DNA from: Cynocephalus volans
Lineage: Eukaryota > Chordata > Mammalia > Dermoptera > Cynocephalidae
Direction: 5' to 3'
Assembly: GCF_027409185.1 (NCBI RefSeq)
Contig: NC_084467.1
Coordinates: forward strand, 82,406,501 to 82,470,500
DNA: 64,000 bases
Shown here: in pieces, positions 46,725 through 57,574 of the stretch
How positions within the stretch are numbered: the stretch's first letter is position 1
Layout: every line of letters begins with the position of its first letter
The notes under the pieces: generated by a model
Told to the model about the DNA's origin: nothing
The model's database searches: none
What the model saw: only the letters and a program-made list of their open reading frames with translations
Translations under genes and position numbers: made by a program

Positions 46725-46820
46725 GACTTACTTGTTTTTGTATTATTGGAGCCCTGCAGAGTGCCAAGCTGATACAGGTGCCCAAGAAGTATTTATTGAA
46801 CAAATAAAGAAATGAAAGAA
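46725..46820 (+). repeat. L2 3' end
   Basis: TACAGGTGCCCAAGAAGTAT followed by TTATTGAACAAATAAAGAAA. Confidence 0.55.
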
Positions 46821-47224
46821 CTTTAACTAGAGAAACAGAGTTTAAACAGGACATGGGATCTGACAAGTGAAACAAAACCGCCTCTCTAGCCCAGCTGTGC
46901 CATCATGAGGGTCATTTCAACCTACAGCTGGGAGCCCAGGAGGCACTGCATCTATCTGGCTGGCACAAAGGCAGGTTTGCAATGAGGCACATATGGCATG
47001 ATTTGAGTTGGTCAGATTTAGCAAGGCAAGTGTGTCATTTATCCAAAGCAGGCCTATCTGGAGCCAGGGGGGAAATCTAAGTGACATCTGCCAGGCTGGA
47101 GCTTTACACCACAGGGGAGTCTGGCAGACAGAGACCCAGCCAGAGACTGTCTTGATGCCACTCTTCAGAGAGGTGTTCACTCTCTGATAATCCCTGCGGT
47201 CTTGTGGACTTTGGAGGACTGAAG

Positions 47225-47335
47225 CATTTTAGAGCTAGGGAGGACCCTAGGTGGTCAGCCTCTAATTTTATACATGAGGACATTGAGGTCCGGAGAGGTT
47301 GAGTGACTGACTTAGCCTGTTAGTGACAAGACCAG
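47225..47335 (-). repeat. MIR fragment
   Basis: ATACATGAGGACATTGAGGT and GAGAGGTTGAGTGACTGACT resemble the MIR core in reverse. Confidence 0.5.
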
Positions 47336-47379
47336 GCCAGATTTCTATATCTAGGCCTCTTATAAACACATCTAAAGGG

Positions 47380-47512
47380 AAGGAAGGAGGGAGGGAGAGG
47401 AGGACGGAGAGAAGGAGAGAAGGAGAGAAAGAGAAAGAGGGAGGAGGGAGGAAAGGAGAAAATAAAGAGTTAGGGAGGGAGGGAGAGAAGGAGGGAGATA
47501 AGGGGGAAACTA
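47380..47512 (+). repeat. polypurine GA-rich tract
   Basis: GGAGGGAGGGAGAGGAGGAC and related GGAG, GAAGGAG and GAGAAAG steps with almost no pyrimidine over about 130 bases. It has mirror-repeat and triplex potential. Confidence 0.85.
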
Positions 47513-47894
47513 CACTGGTGCTATCTCATGGGAATTAAAACTTCTCATGGGAGAAGATTTCCATAGCCAAGGGTGACTAGGAAATACATGCCCTGTAACA
47601 TACTCTTAACCTGAGTCAAGGCCACGGGTAGAAAGGCAACGAGTGAGGCACAGTGCGCATCTTTCTCAGCTGAAGGCTCAGCCTCTGGGAGGAGAGTCCC
47701 CACCCCGCAGATGCAGGATGCCATTGGCTGTGGGTGGGACCACACATTCTCCTACTTAAGATCCTTCCATCCTCAAACAATAGCTAGGATCTGGGATCTA
47801 AAACAAAATGGCCAAAGTTTGTCTGAGTCCTGGCACTTGCATTATCTCCCAATTTCTCTTCTCACTTCCTCCTAGGAATAGAACTCTAGATTTT

Positions 47895-48490
47895 TAGCTG
47901 GGCCCGTGGCTGCCTGGAATAATGATTACATTTCCCAGTTCCTTATGGATAAGAGTTGCTTCTGTGACTAAGTTCTGATCAATGACATGTAAGCAGAGGG
48001 ATGGATCATGGGCAGCCTTAGTGAAGTCAACTAAAAGCAGTGGTTCTCAAACCTGGGGACATTTGTCAACATCTGGAGACATTTTTGTTTGTCACACCTG
48101 GGGTGGGGGGGGGAGTCACACTGGCATCTAGTGAGCAGAGGCCAGGGATGCAGCTAAACATCCCACAATGCACAACACAGGCCCCACACCACCAGTTATC
48201 TGACCCACAGTGCCAATAGTGTGGAGGTTGAAAAATCTTTCCTAAAAGGGAGTTGGCATGCTTATCACGCTCCTTCTTCTATACTACTGAGTGGTGTGGG
48301 CATGGTGGCTGGAGTCTGAGCTGCCATCTTAGACCATCAGGTAGAAGCCACATGTTACAGATGGTGGGGAAACTAGATAGAAGGAGTCTAGGTTCCTGAT
48401 GATCTTGGACCTGTCATACGAGTGATGGACGGCTTACTTCCAGACTTTGTTACCTAACATAGAATAAAGTTCTAGTTCATTTAAGCTTCT
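47895..48490 (+). repeat. unnamed interspersed repeat split by a hAT element
   Basis: GGCTGCCTGGAATAATGATT, TGACTAAGTTCTGATCAATG before the hAT, and AGCTGCCATCTTAGACCATC, AGAATAAAGTTCTAGTTCAT after it. The order is familiar from old mammalian repeats, but the family name escapes me. Confidence 0.5.
48038..48240. mobile_element. non-autonomous hAT element
   Basis: Starts CAGTGGTTCTCAAACCTGGG and ends with a degraded TTGAAAAATCTTT. Flanks are ACTAAAAG (48030-48037) and CCTAAAAG (48241-48248), an 8-bp duplication with one mismatch, as hAT makes. It is inverted relative to its relative at 10208-10441 and splits another repeat (47895-48490). Confidence 0.8.
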
Positions 48491-48494
48491 ATTG

Positions 48495-49660
48495 TTTCGT
48501 GTTTTCTGTCACTTTCTAATTGATATACTTTCCTTCATCTTTCTCCCTGTCTATTCTCTTCAACTTCGGTGAACCTCTGCCCATCCATTTCTTGTTCCTG
48601 GTCTCTCTGTCCTTTGTTTTGCCTCCATATTTACTAGAGAGCTATATCTATCCATTCTCAATTTGACTTACTTTGAATTTTTATTTTTGCTCCAAAATCC
48701 ATCTTGTTGCAGCTCTGAGACTGCAGTTCACTTTCAGATTCCCAGCTGATCAGGCTCTATCCCCTCTCCCTTTAACCAGTCCTATGAGTAAGCTATATCA
48801 AGTTGGGTTCTAAACATTTCTTTGCAACCCAGTTTGCCGTGTGGAGCCACATTCTCACAGAGTAGGTGCCATCTATAATGACTGGTACAGTGTAGGTGCC
48901 AGTCCAGCAGAGTGAAGATATAACCAATAGGAAAGGACCCTGGCCCTTACTTCATATAGGCACCTACCAGCTGAGTATCAGCCCTGGTAACATTGTGCCT
49001 GAACAATTAATTAATCCATCCATCCATCCATCCATTCATTAAACACCTGCATGAGTGAAATTCAAGGCTCTAGCATGTAATCTGTTATGACAATATCCTG
49101 CAGGTCTTTCCATTTATCATTATTGTTTGCCACAGGCTTAAAAATGACAAACTCTGGGCCACCACGTAGAATCACCCAGAGAAATAGAGAGGAAGGGCTG
49201 CCCTTCTTTTTCTCTCTTTATGTCTTCCCATTGCTAGCATTGGAGAACTTGATATTAACTAGCCCTTTCCTTTCTGGGCATTTTACAGCCTGCCACCGGA
49301 GAGTTGAGAAAAAAAGTCATGGTGACCCCACCACTCTACAATGAATTCACAGCTACACAAGCACACTGTCAGGGATCCAGAAGTAAATAACTTATATTCA
49401 AAGGCAAACATTCCAGGATAAGGAGGACAATTTTAGCCAGCATATTTGCTAATGGTTGTGATTGTCTACCTGACATCTTGAAGACACGTAAAATTCACAG
49501 AATGAATCATTTCGAGAAAGTGGGCAAGGACCAAGCAGTAATAAAACAAGGAGCATCTCAGTGGGCATCCTTGTCCTTCAGATGAACTGCAATAAATTCT
49601 GAGTCTAGTCCCAAATTTATTTTTTAAATGTATATTATTTATTTATTTTTTACAAGCCCT
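48495..49660. other. no gene recognised
   Basis: T-rich then mixed sequence. There is a short ATCC repeat at 49015-49038, probably the end of an L2. Nothing else is supported. Confidence 0.5.
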
Positions 49661-49661
49661 G

Positions 49662-50086
49662 TGTAGTAGATTGAATTATGTTCCCCCAAAACTCCCTGAA
49701 GCTTGAATTGTGTCCCCCAAGTTTTATGTATTAGAAATTTAGCCCTCACTGTGACTGTTAACAGGGTTGGAAATCCTATTATGGTAATTGAAAGGTGGTG
49801 CCTTAAAGAGGTGATTGGATTGTAGGACCGTGCAATAGTGAATGGATTAAAAATGGTGGTCAGGGGTGTGGTTGTGAGGGCTTTAAAAGAAGAGTCTGTC
49901 TTTCTCTCTCTTGCTCTCTCTCTGCTCCCACCATCTTGCAATGTGAGACCCCTGGATCACTGTCACCACCACCAGATGAACTTTGGACTTCTCAGCCTCA
50001 GAAACTGTAAGTAATAAGTTTCATTTTCTTTATAAATCACCCAGTTTCAGATATTTTGTTATAAGCAACAGGAATGGACTAATACA
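49662..50086 (+). mobile_element. MaLR solo LTR
   Basis: 425 bp from TGTAGTAGATTGAATTATGT to GGACTAATACA. It is the same family as the LTRs at 29941 and 31939 in the opposite orientation. The flanks CCCTG (49657-49661) and CCTTG (50087-50091) fit a 5-bp target duplication with one change. It contains a TC-rich block (49890-49925) and an AGTAATAAG motif near the polyadenylation region. Solo form implies LTR-LTR recombination. Confidence 0.85.
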
Positions 50087-50339
50087 CCTTGTATCGAGGG
50101 CTGACTTTCCATAGATCACAGCAAGGGAGCTATTCTGCTCCATATGAAACTCCAATAGTCCCAAATTTCTGAATCATGACTGTAAGCTTGATATGAGAGT
50201 GGAAGCTTCCAGCTCAGCCCAAGTAATTCAGTGTGAGAAGAACAAAGTTGAACACTTCAACTGTCTTCCTTTTCAAAGTATTTGTTAATTGGAGTGGAGG
50301 GGGGAAGACTATGGGTGCCATGTTAAGAGGGGACAGGAA

Positions 50340-50838
50340 CTAACATCATAAATGCTGTGGAAGCCAAGCTCCAAGATGGATCTTAATATTCCCACTTCCT
50401 GCTATTCCCACATTTGTATAGTACCCTCTCACACTGTATCATGGTTAGTTTCTGTGACCAGTAGAATATGGGAGAAGTGATGATATATGACTTCTGAGGC
50501 TAGGTCATAAAACAGACTGTGATTTCCACCTTGATCTCTCTCTCTCTTAGATCTTTTCTTTTGGGGGAAGCAGCCCCATGGAGAGGTCTACATGGCAAGG
50601 AACTGAGGCCTCCAGCTAACAGCCATGTGAGTGAGTCATCTTGGAAGCAGATCCTCCAGCCACAGTCAAACCTTCTGATAATTACAGCTCCAGACAACCT
50701 CATGAGAGACCCTGAGCCAGAACCACTCAGCTAAGCTGCCCCCTGACCCACAGAAACTGTGAGATAATACATTTTTATTGTTTTAAGCTGCTTAGGTCTG
50801 GGGTAATGTGCTAACGCAGCAATGGGTCACTAGTATAG
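50340..50838 (+). mobile_element. MLT1-type MaLR LTR
   Basis: Well-preserved order: GAGGCTAGGTCATAAAACAG, CATGGAGAGGTCTACATGGC, CTCATGAGAGACCCTGAGCC, CACAGAAACTGTGAGATAAT, TTTAAGCTGCTTAGGTCTGG. It begins about 250 bp right of the MaLR solo LTR. Confidence 0.82.
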
Positions 50839-51844
50839 ATCTCTTACTGTCATATCAGTGTTTCTCAGCAGCGCAGCTAATCCTGATGAGAGCCCTGTGA
50901 AACAGAAATTATTTTCTGCATCGTAGAGGTGTGAAAATAGGTTCAGGGCTGTTAAGTAATTTCCCAGGGTCATATGACTGCCTCCAAAGCCTGCTAAACG
51001 TATCTGCCCCCCTTGGCCATGCCTCTCTGAGACTTTCTCCTCTTCCCTCTGGCCTACAGAGACAAGCCAGGCTGTCCCACTGACAGGTGGTCTCAGGTTT
51101 AATGACAAGATTATATGATCATAGGGTGGAGAAAGGATGAGATTTTGAAAACTACCCCTGCCTGCAAAAATTTATTCTTACATACCTTGCAAAACAGTTT
51201 CAAGAACTTGGTGGAGACTAGGAAAAGTGACCTCCTAAAGCAATGACAGCTGCAGGACAGGGTAACTATGAATTCAGGGACAGGCACTGGGTTCGATCCT
51301 GCTGCCTTCCTTGTGGTTTGCCTTCCCATCCGGGGACAAGGGCAATGACTCTGCCTACCTTAGAGGTTTGCAACTAAGATTAAGCAAGTTCCCATACACA
51401 TGGAGAACTCAGAATAGTGCCTGGCACAGTGTGTTATTACTTCATTATTATTCTCAACTGCTAAAGAATTAAGATTATTTAAACCATAATAGATGGTTAT
51501 CCATTGTGGGGCCCAGGAGTGGGGCTTAGAACACCACTGACCCAGGCTACACTTGCCAAAAGGAGTCATCTTGCTAGTTTGTTGAGACTGGAAGGAAGAG
51601 ATGCGGATCTGAGGGGGTGGAATTCAAGACCCACTTCCCCAAACTGGGTCACTAAAACAGGAATTAGGACACTGAAGATCAATTCCTACTTCCATGAAGC
51701 CAGTCAGGCAACATTTATGGAGCATCTATTGTGTACAGGCCATTGTGTTCACAAAGGAAGTAGAAAGCAAGGATGTTTAGCTTTCAAGAGTTTCTGGTCT
51801 AACGCAGAAGCTAAAGCTAGGCATGTGGCCAAGTAGCTTCCTTA

Positions 51845-52010
51845 TTGCCTGCAGGACTCATTCATTTATTCAATCAATATCAAAAGGCTCTTGCTGTGAG
51901 CTAGCCACGGTGCTAGGGACAAGGATAAAGGAGGAGGAGGAGACATTGTTCCTTCCTCTCCCAGATGCTTATAGCCTGGAGGAGGAGACAGAAAAATAAA
52001 CAGAATTATA
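51845..52010 (-). repeat. L2 3' end, minus strand
   Basis: CATTCATTTATTCAATCAAT, CACGGTGCTAGGGACAAGGA and AGGAGACAGAAAAATAAACA. A related diverged stretch lies just left (51695-51830). Confidence 0.7.
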
Positions 52011-52649
52011 GAATTTCAAAAGTGTTTTGGGAACCAAGAAGAAGAGTCCCTCAGTATCACTTCTAGACTACGCTGGAAAAAAATGTCTAGGAATGTTCTT
52101 GGAGGAGGTGACATGGGCTGCTCAGTCCGGGCTCCCTAGCCGTTCATTTGAAGTGCTTCAGGCTCTTCGCCCCACAGACTCTCTCAGCTTCATCTCCTGA
52201 CAAGTCAAAACCATTTCCCGTACGCTTGCATGCTTTGCTGTCTGACTTTGCTCAAGATTGCAAGGTACATGGGAGCAAGGACAGCACTGTCCTTCACCTC
52301 AGAGTCCCTAGGGACTAGCAGAGAGCCTGGCTAGTCTCAGTGCTTAAATGAATGAATGTGCTCTTTCATTTGTGCAGGCACAAAGCCTGTCCAGCCTTGA
52401 AGACCAAGTCAGGCTTGGCCTTTTTCCAGCCATCTCGACAGCAGAGATAGGTGACTGCCACTTACAGGATAGTTCTATAACCTTCCTGAGCCCTACTAGG
52501 CTTGGAAACCTGGTCAGCAGCCCCAGTCAACCAGCCATGAGGTCTGAAATTGGTGATGCTGCTTGCCTCAGACATGATAGACTTGCATCTGCCTCAATTT
52601 TCCTTTGTGACTAGACTTCTCTTCTGGATACCAGCCTACCAGTCTAAGA

Positions 52650-53165
52650 CTTTCAACCAGCTCTTTCTAATCCCTTCCCTTTGGGGGCTGGATCATGTTT
52701 CCTTTATCCTGAGCTGTGGTTCTTGTCCTCCTGTGAATAGGCTGATGGCACAGAACCATGGAACGTCACCCAATAACCTTCTCCAACAGCACTTGCTGCA
52801 ACCAAGGCCAAGTTATCGGCACCCTTTTATACACTGTGCATCGGACTGCTCAGTTTTTACAATTTTCCCAGCCTTATCCTACCGTCTTCCACTCATCCTC
52901 TAGAGTCTTATTTGCTGCCACCCCCACCCCTTGCCCCAGCATTCTTGCATGCAAGTCTGCCCTAGTTTAGATAGCCTATTTCAAATGCAGCCTCTCTCCC
53001 TAATTCCCCCTCTCAGGATATAATACCTCTCTCCTCTGAAGTGCCATACCACCACATCTGTATCTCACTTAGAGACCTTTTTATTTTGCATCACAGCTGT
53101 TTGCATACCTGTCATTTTTTTCTATCCACTGTAAGCCAAATACATGTCTTTTCCATCTTTGTATG
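52650..53165 (+). repeat. L2-like decayed sequence
   Basis: C/T-rich text with TCTCCTCTGAAGTGCCATAC and TATCCACTGTAAGCCAAATA, in L2 3' order but weak. Confidence 0.4.
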
Positions 53166-53239
53166 GCCCCAAGGTCACTGATGTGCCAACTAGACCTTCA
53201 ATCACTCTTGCCAAAGAGATGAAGAAGTCATAGGAAAAC

Positions 53240-53610
53240 ACCAAATACAAATTAAATAGGACATAATAGACTCACTGACCCTCTTGCCCTGACTCCATTC
53301 AGCTTGCACATCACCTCCAACATTAATCACTCTAAAGTGCAGCTTTTCTCATGCCAAAAGAAACTGGTAACTCCCCATTGTCTATTGCATAAATCCACAC
53401 TGAGTATCCTGAGTCAAGTCCGCCAGCTCCCCTTTTGCCACATCTGGCCTCAATCCTACCCACCCAACCTTATCTCTTGACACCTCCTTCCCTCACCCCC
53501 AACTTTCTTCCATAAGGACCCATTCGACTCTCTTTTTTGTCTCAGTGTCTAAATTTCTTCATCATGGAAAATTTTCTTTTTCCTTCCCCTACTCCCATCT
53601 TGCCACCTAG
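53240..53610 (+). repeat. L2 LINE
   Basis: CACATCACCTCCAACATTAA, CTCCCCATTGTCTATTGCAT and TCAAGTCCGCCAGCTCCCCT. Confidence 0.68.
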
Positions 53611-53808
53611 TGTAGTTTGGTTATTGGCCCGGCTGAAACTCAGTGTTAAGATATTTTAGGATGAGAAAGGCTATTATTTAAATGTTGTGAACAGAATTTG
53701 TCTGGCAAGAAACAAATCTTCATAAGTCCTTTAGGAGTGGACTACACCCTTATTTTGGGAAACCATGTAGTTGGGCATATGAAAACAAGAATGTGCCCAA
53801 GGCTCTTG

Positions 53809-53855
53809 GTATTTTTGTTGTTGTTGTTTTATTTTATTTTTAATTGATACATCCA
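53809..53855 (-). mobile_element. 47-bp remnant-size L1 insertion
   Basis: A T-rich block ending in TTTTTAATTGATACAT, like the extreme L1 3' end in reverse. It is flanked by CCCAAGGCTCTTG (53796-53808) and CCCAAGGTTCTTG (53856-53868), a 13-bp duplication with one mismatch. The duplication shows a complete retrotransposition event of minimal length. Confidence 0.65.
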
Positions 53856-54089
53856 CCCAAGGTTCTTGAAGGGAGAACTGTGAAGAAACCTTGAAGCTGA
53901 AGGTATTTGTTTTCAGTCTGAGAAGCTAAGTGTTCTGTTTGGTAACAGAAATGATGTATACAGTTCAGTAGGAGTGGGATAGGGAGGTGGAAAATGTAAT
54001 TCGAGTTGCAACAAATTTAGCTGATGCTGTATCTGAAAATTGGTTTGTTCCTGCAGGATGTGAGATTTCTTTATTGAGTTCCCTGCTAA

Positions 54090-54300
54090 TAATAAAAGCA
54101 GTCAGTTGTTACACTCTTACCATGCACCAGGACTGAGATAAATCCTTGCAAGGATTAACTCCTGTAATCCTCATAACAACTTTATGATTTTTCAGATGGG
54201 GAAAAGAAAGCTCAGAGAAGGATCAAGTCCTGCAAATAAGAGGCAGAGCCAAGATTTGAACACCAGGAGTGTGATTCCACAGTATGTACTCTTCACCTCT
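54090..54300 (-). repeat. MIR SINE, minus strand
   Basis: TTACCATGCACCAGGACTGA, TTTTCAGATGGGGAAAAGAA and GAGGCAGAGCCAAGATTTGA. Confidence 0.82.
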
Positions 54301-54399
54301 GCTACCAGAATTTTTGTTTGTTTTTTTAAAAATCTCATCCTTTTAAAATTCTTTTTTGGGGTATGTTTTATAATTAGTGTAGTAGCGCATGCTTATTAT

Positions 54400-55665
54400 T
54401 AGGGGGTGCAAACTCAAAAACATTTTACTGGCAGGGATGCCCAATCACATTTTGCCACTTTTCATATGCTATCTTGCATTATTTGTTTATAGCTTCATAT
54501 TAATAGGTCGCATTTCTCCCAGGGAATTGGGATTATCCTTGAATGAAGGTAGTAAGTGTGCCTTAAACTTTCACTCTTATTTCCCACAGTAAGCCTAACG
54601 GTATCATCCCTAAGTACTCACTGAATTGAATTAAACTGAAACTCCACCGACCTTATCCCTCTGGATAAAGCAAAGCTAGTGAAAATATACAGTAATACAT
54701 CAGATTTCTAGAACTTCTGGGGAAGGCTGAAAACACTTCCAAGCACTGCAAATAGATCAACATAGTAATTTAAAAATAATACTGCTGTACAAACCGGAAA
54801 AGTGTTGTTGCATTCCCCCAAAGGTGTATAATGGATTTGAACTTGAAAACATAAAGTAGTGTTTAATTTAGGGCTCTGCTGTCTAGGGACAGCGGATGGG
54901 CAGAGATTAGCCTGTTGGAAGGTGGTTATAACCCATGCTTTGGCTCCCTCTGTTGGCAGGAAGGAAGAGGTCTTGCAGGAATTCTTGGTTCAGGTTGTAT
55001 AATTGCTGCTGTTTACTGTAACATACTGCCCGAGAAAATTCAGCTCTTAGCTTTAGAAAAAGGGAAGACAAAACCCACTGGATCTTTATCCCCAGAGAGT
55101 AGCTAAATACACATTTCCATTCCTTTACGTGCTAACATTGCTGCCTCTAAAGCCAGACTCATTACAAACTGCTTAGTTGTCAGAGAACCACCACACACTG
55201 AACATTTCTGCTGTGACTTTCCCAGTCTTTTCTGATTGTAGGACATAAAGTCAACCTTAATCGATCACAGGGTGCTTCACATAAGCCTGGTTTTCCCACA
55301 CTCTCTGCTAACCCTGTATATTGGTAATATTTTCCATGACATGGACAAGGGGTTTGGGGGCTCAGCTAGTAAAGAAATCAAATATCTACAATTCTTTGGT
55401 TCATTAAGTGGAATTAAGCAAATTCACTCCTTTCCCTAGCATGAAATTTCTTCCGCAATTCCCTCTTCCCAGAACTCTTATATATGAGTCTGAGTTTTTG
55501 CCAGAACTTTTATATATGACTGAATTGTTACTTAATCATGCCAATGACTCATCTGAGATATGGTTCCAATGCCCCCAGGCAGAAATCCTCTATATGGTTT
55601 TCCCACAGAGACACCAAACATCTCCTTCCCCATTTGGGCTGTGAACAATTCCAAGGACCAGTGAA
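54400..55665. other. no gene recognised
   Basis: AT-rich intronic-looking sequence without simple repeats or known motifs. Confidence 0.55.
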
Positions 55666-55669
55666 GACC

Positions 55670-55738
55670 CTCAGATGCCACCAGTGCCTGGCACATTGCA
55701 GAGTTCAATAAAGATTTGTTGAAATATGTATGATTTAA
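55670..55738 (+). repeat. L2/MIR 3' end
   Basis: CCAGTGCCTGGCACATTGCA then TCAATAAAGATTTGTTGAAA. The SINE at 55753 follows. Confidence 0.6.
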
Positions 55739-55752
55739 ACCCATATTCTATT

Positions 55753-55854
55753 ATTATTATTATTTTAAATAAAAAGATGACCAGTAAGGGGATCTTAACC
55801 CTTGACTTAGTGTTGTCAGCACCACACTCTCCCAAATGAGCCACGGGCTGGCCC
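55753..55854 (-). mobile_element. monomeric tRNA-derived SINE, minus strand
   Basis: On the minus strand it starts GGGGCCAGCCCGTGGCTCAT and ends with GGGTTAAGATCCCC and TGGTCATC before an A-rich tail. A perfect 13-bp target duplication, CCCATATTCTATT, is at 55740-55752 and 55855-55867. Confidence 0.88.
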
Positions 55855-56189
55855 CCCATATTCTATTTTAAAGGATAATTTTGTCCATGTGAGAATTCTT
55901 CCTGCATGCAATGTGAAGACATTTGATTTATATCATTAATTTTAAAGGGGCATACCAATGTTATACGTAGGATTCTCGTTGTCAAGGAACTTTTTTTTAT
56001 GTTGTAGTGGAATGAAATAGACAGACCTGGCATCAATCACGGCTCTGCTACTACTGTTCAGAGAGGAAATTCACCATTAGCATCTTGGCACATTCTTGCT
56101 GGATGTGCCAAGAATGCAAAACCCTGATCTCTCTTTACGTGGGCCATTTCTCAGGGTTGTGTTTGCAGAGAGCAATCTTGAAGGATGAG

Positions 56190-56470
56190 GTAATGTCTCC
56201 ATGTGGAACAAAGAGCAGGCTTGCTTACTGCTCAGTATAACATGGTGGGTCCCCCAAGCTCAGAAGTCCTCTCCTGTAATGCAACTCATTTTGTGTGCAA
56301 GCATGCATCTGGGCCCATAGGCTTTGTTCCTGTGAGAGTTGTGGTCCAGGGAGCCAACACAAGCATGTTAACACTCTGGCTACTGCTTTTGCTGTGAGTA
56401 ATCGCCTTTCTTCTCTGACCCAGGAGTCTGGTGTGTTCTGTCAGCATCCATGAAACTGTGAAAGCTAACA
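56190..56470 (+). repeat. possible interspersed repeat or old LTR
   Basis: AGTATAACATGGTGGGTCCC, AGCATGTTAACACTCTGGCT and GTTCTGTCAGCATCCATGAA look like a mammalian medium-reiteration element. It lies just outside the CpG island. Confidence 0.35.
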
Positions 56471-56916
56471 TGTCAGTCTGCAGATAGGGTAAATCTCAGA
56501 TTCTTCTAGTTCTCGACACTCACTAGCTGGATGTTCCTACACGAGTTATTTAACATCTTTTAGTTGCAGTATCCCTCCTTCATAAAGGGAACGATAGTAT
56601 CTGCCTCAGAATGTAGTGGAGTAAGTTAGATAAAAATGTAAAGATCCCTACCACACTAGACTCTTCCAGGGAGTTCCTTCCCCCTCTTTAGAACACAGCT
56701 AGAGATTACTTGACTTTGACGCCTGGCGATGCTGGGCGGGTAAGAATGGAGCGGACCAAAGGGTGGCTGCATCTCATCTTGGCTTGGTGCAGAAGCCGGC
56801 TGCGGACGAGCCTGAAGAGCGCGCCCAGAAGCAGCTCCGCAATTTCTACTTAGGCGGCTCCCTGAGAAAGGCTAGCTGACTGGAACCGGGAGCCAAGGGT
56901 TTTGTCTTGTGGCGGC

Positions 56917-56931
56917 GGTTGCATAGCAACC
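56917..56931. promoter_or_regulatory. palindromic X-box (RFX-type) motif
   Basis: GGTTGC-ATA-GCAACC is a perfect 6-bp inverted repeat around a 3-base spacer. This matches the known RFX-family site layout (GTNRCC, 0-3 bases, RGYAAC), except for GC in place of CC in the half-site. It lies near the left edge of the CpG island. RFX factors act at MHC-II and ciliary gene promoters; relevance here is unproven. Confidence 0.5.
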
Positions 56932-57280
56932 ACGCTGCTTTATTTTAAATCGTTGATTTCTAGTGGCTTCAGGCTTGTGATGATGGGGATTAATGGGGCA
57001 CCGAAGACCCGCACCCCCAAGCCATCCCCCTCGGAGCAGTAGCTGCAGGCCCTCTGCAGTCCCCCGAGAAATGGCTCTCTCGCGCACGCGCTCCGGAGCA
57101 GGCGCCTGCACACGCATGCTCCCAGCGCTCCCACGCGCGCTGTCACCCCCCCCCCCCCCCAGGCCCGGCTGCCGCCCACGCAACCGCGTGCCTCCGGCGA
57201 GCCGGCTTCGGGCGGCTATGCAGCGTCCGCAGAGGCAGCTCCTGGCGCGGAGACAAGCTCTCGAGGATGCTGCAGCGCGG

Positions 57281-57360
57281 GGCGCGTCGCCCCCCTCAGT
57301 CCACCAGAGCCCGGATACCTCAGAAATTCGGCTCTGGGTCTGTGGGGAGCGAAATGCAAC
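57281..57360 (+). ncRNA. MIR760: microRNA precursor mir-760
   Basis: An 80-base stretch matches, as far as I remember it, the human mir-760 precursor. The 5p arm lies at 57292-57313 and the 3p arm (CGGCTCTGGGTCTGTGGGGA) at 57329-57348. They are separated by a 15-base loop and pair as a hairpin through CCAGAGCCCG against CGGCTCTGG. miR-760 is a vertebrate microRNA that guides Argonaute to mRNA 3' UTRs in the cytoplasm. The precursor sits inside the CpG island, so it should be transcribed from a nearby GC-rich promoter. In human it lies antisense to the first exon/intron of BCAR3. A strong plus-strand splice donor follows about 210 bases downstream (57569). Family identity is established knowledge recalled from memory; expression in this species is inferred. 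Confidence 0.93.
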
Positions 57361-57568
57361 CCAAACCCCGTTTTCCCGAACCCCGCGCAAATAAACACGC
57401 ACAAGCACGCACACAGACGTTGCCGCGGCCCGCGCTCACAGCGGCAGGTCTCGGCTGCGGGCCGGCCCTGGGCGGCGAGGGAAGAGCCGGGGGGCCCGAG
57501 AGGGGTCGCTGCCTACGCCTCGCAGCACGAGGGGCGGCCGCTCGGCATCGGCGGCTCGCAGGTGCGAC

Positions 57569-57574
57569 GTAAGT
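57569..57574 (+). promoter_or_regulatory. candidate splice donor downstream of MIR760
   Basis: GAC|GTAAGT on the plus strand matches the 5' splice-site consensus at all six intronic positions. It lies 209 bases after the MIR760 hairpin, so a plus-strand host transcript could begin in the island, carry the hairpin in exon 1, and splice here. A weaker overlapping option is CAG|GTGCGA with GT at 57562-57563. No acceptor was sought. Confidence 0.35.

Larger units (their letters stand above)
1..57439 (-). other. BCAR3: inferred first intron of BCAR3 (minus strand)
   Basis: No exon is recognised here; the call is by synteny. In human, MIR760 and tRNA-Arg-TCT lie at the 5' end of BCAR3, which is transcribed on the opposite strand and has a very long first intron in its longest isoforms. 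BCAR3 (NSP2) is an SH2 and Cdc25-homology adaptor that binds p130Cas/BCAR1 at adhesion sites. The repeat-filled sequence without long ORFs fits intron. A candidate minus-strand splice donor (GCT|GTGAGC, intron GT at 57439-57438) would close a first exon starting near 57600. That coordinate comes from the remembered human distance of about 318 bases between the MIR760 start and the BCAR3 transcript start. Alternative: intergenic DNA upstream of a shorter isoform. Confidence 0.55.
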
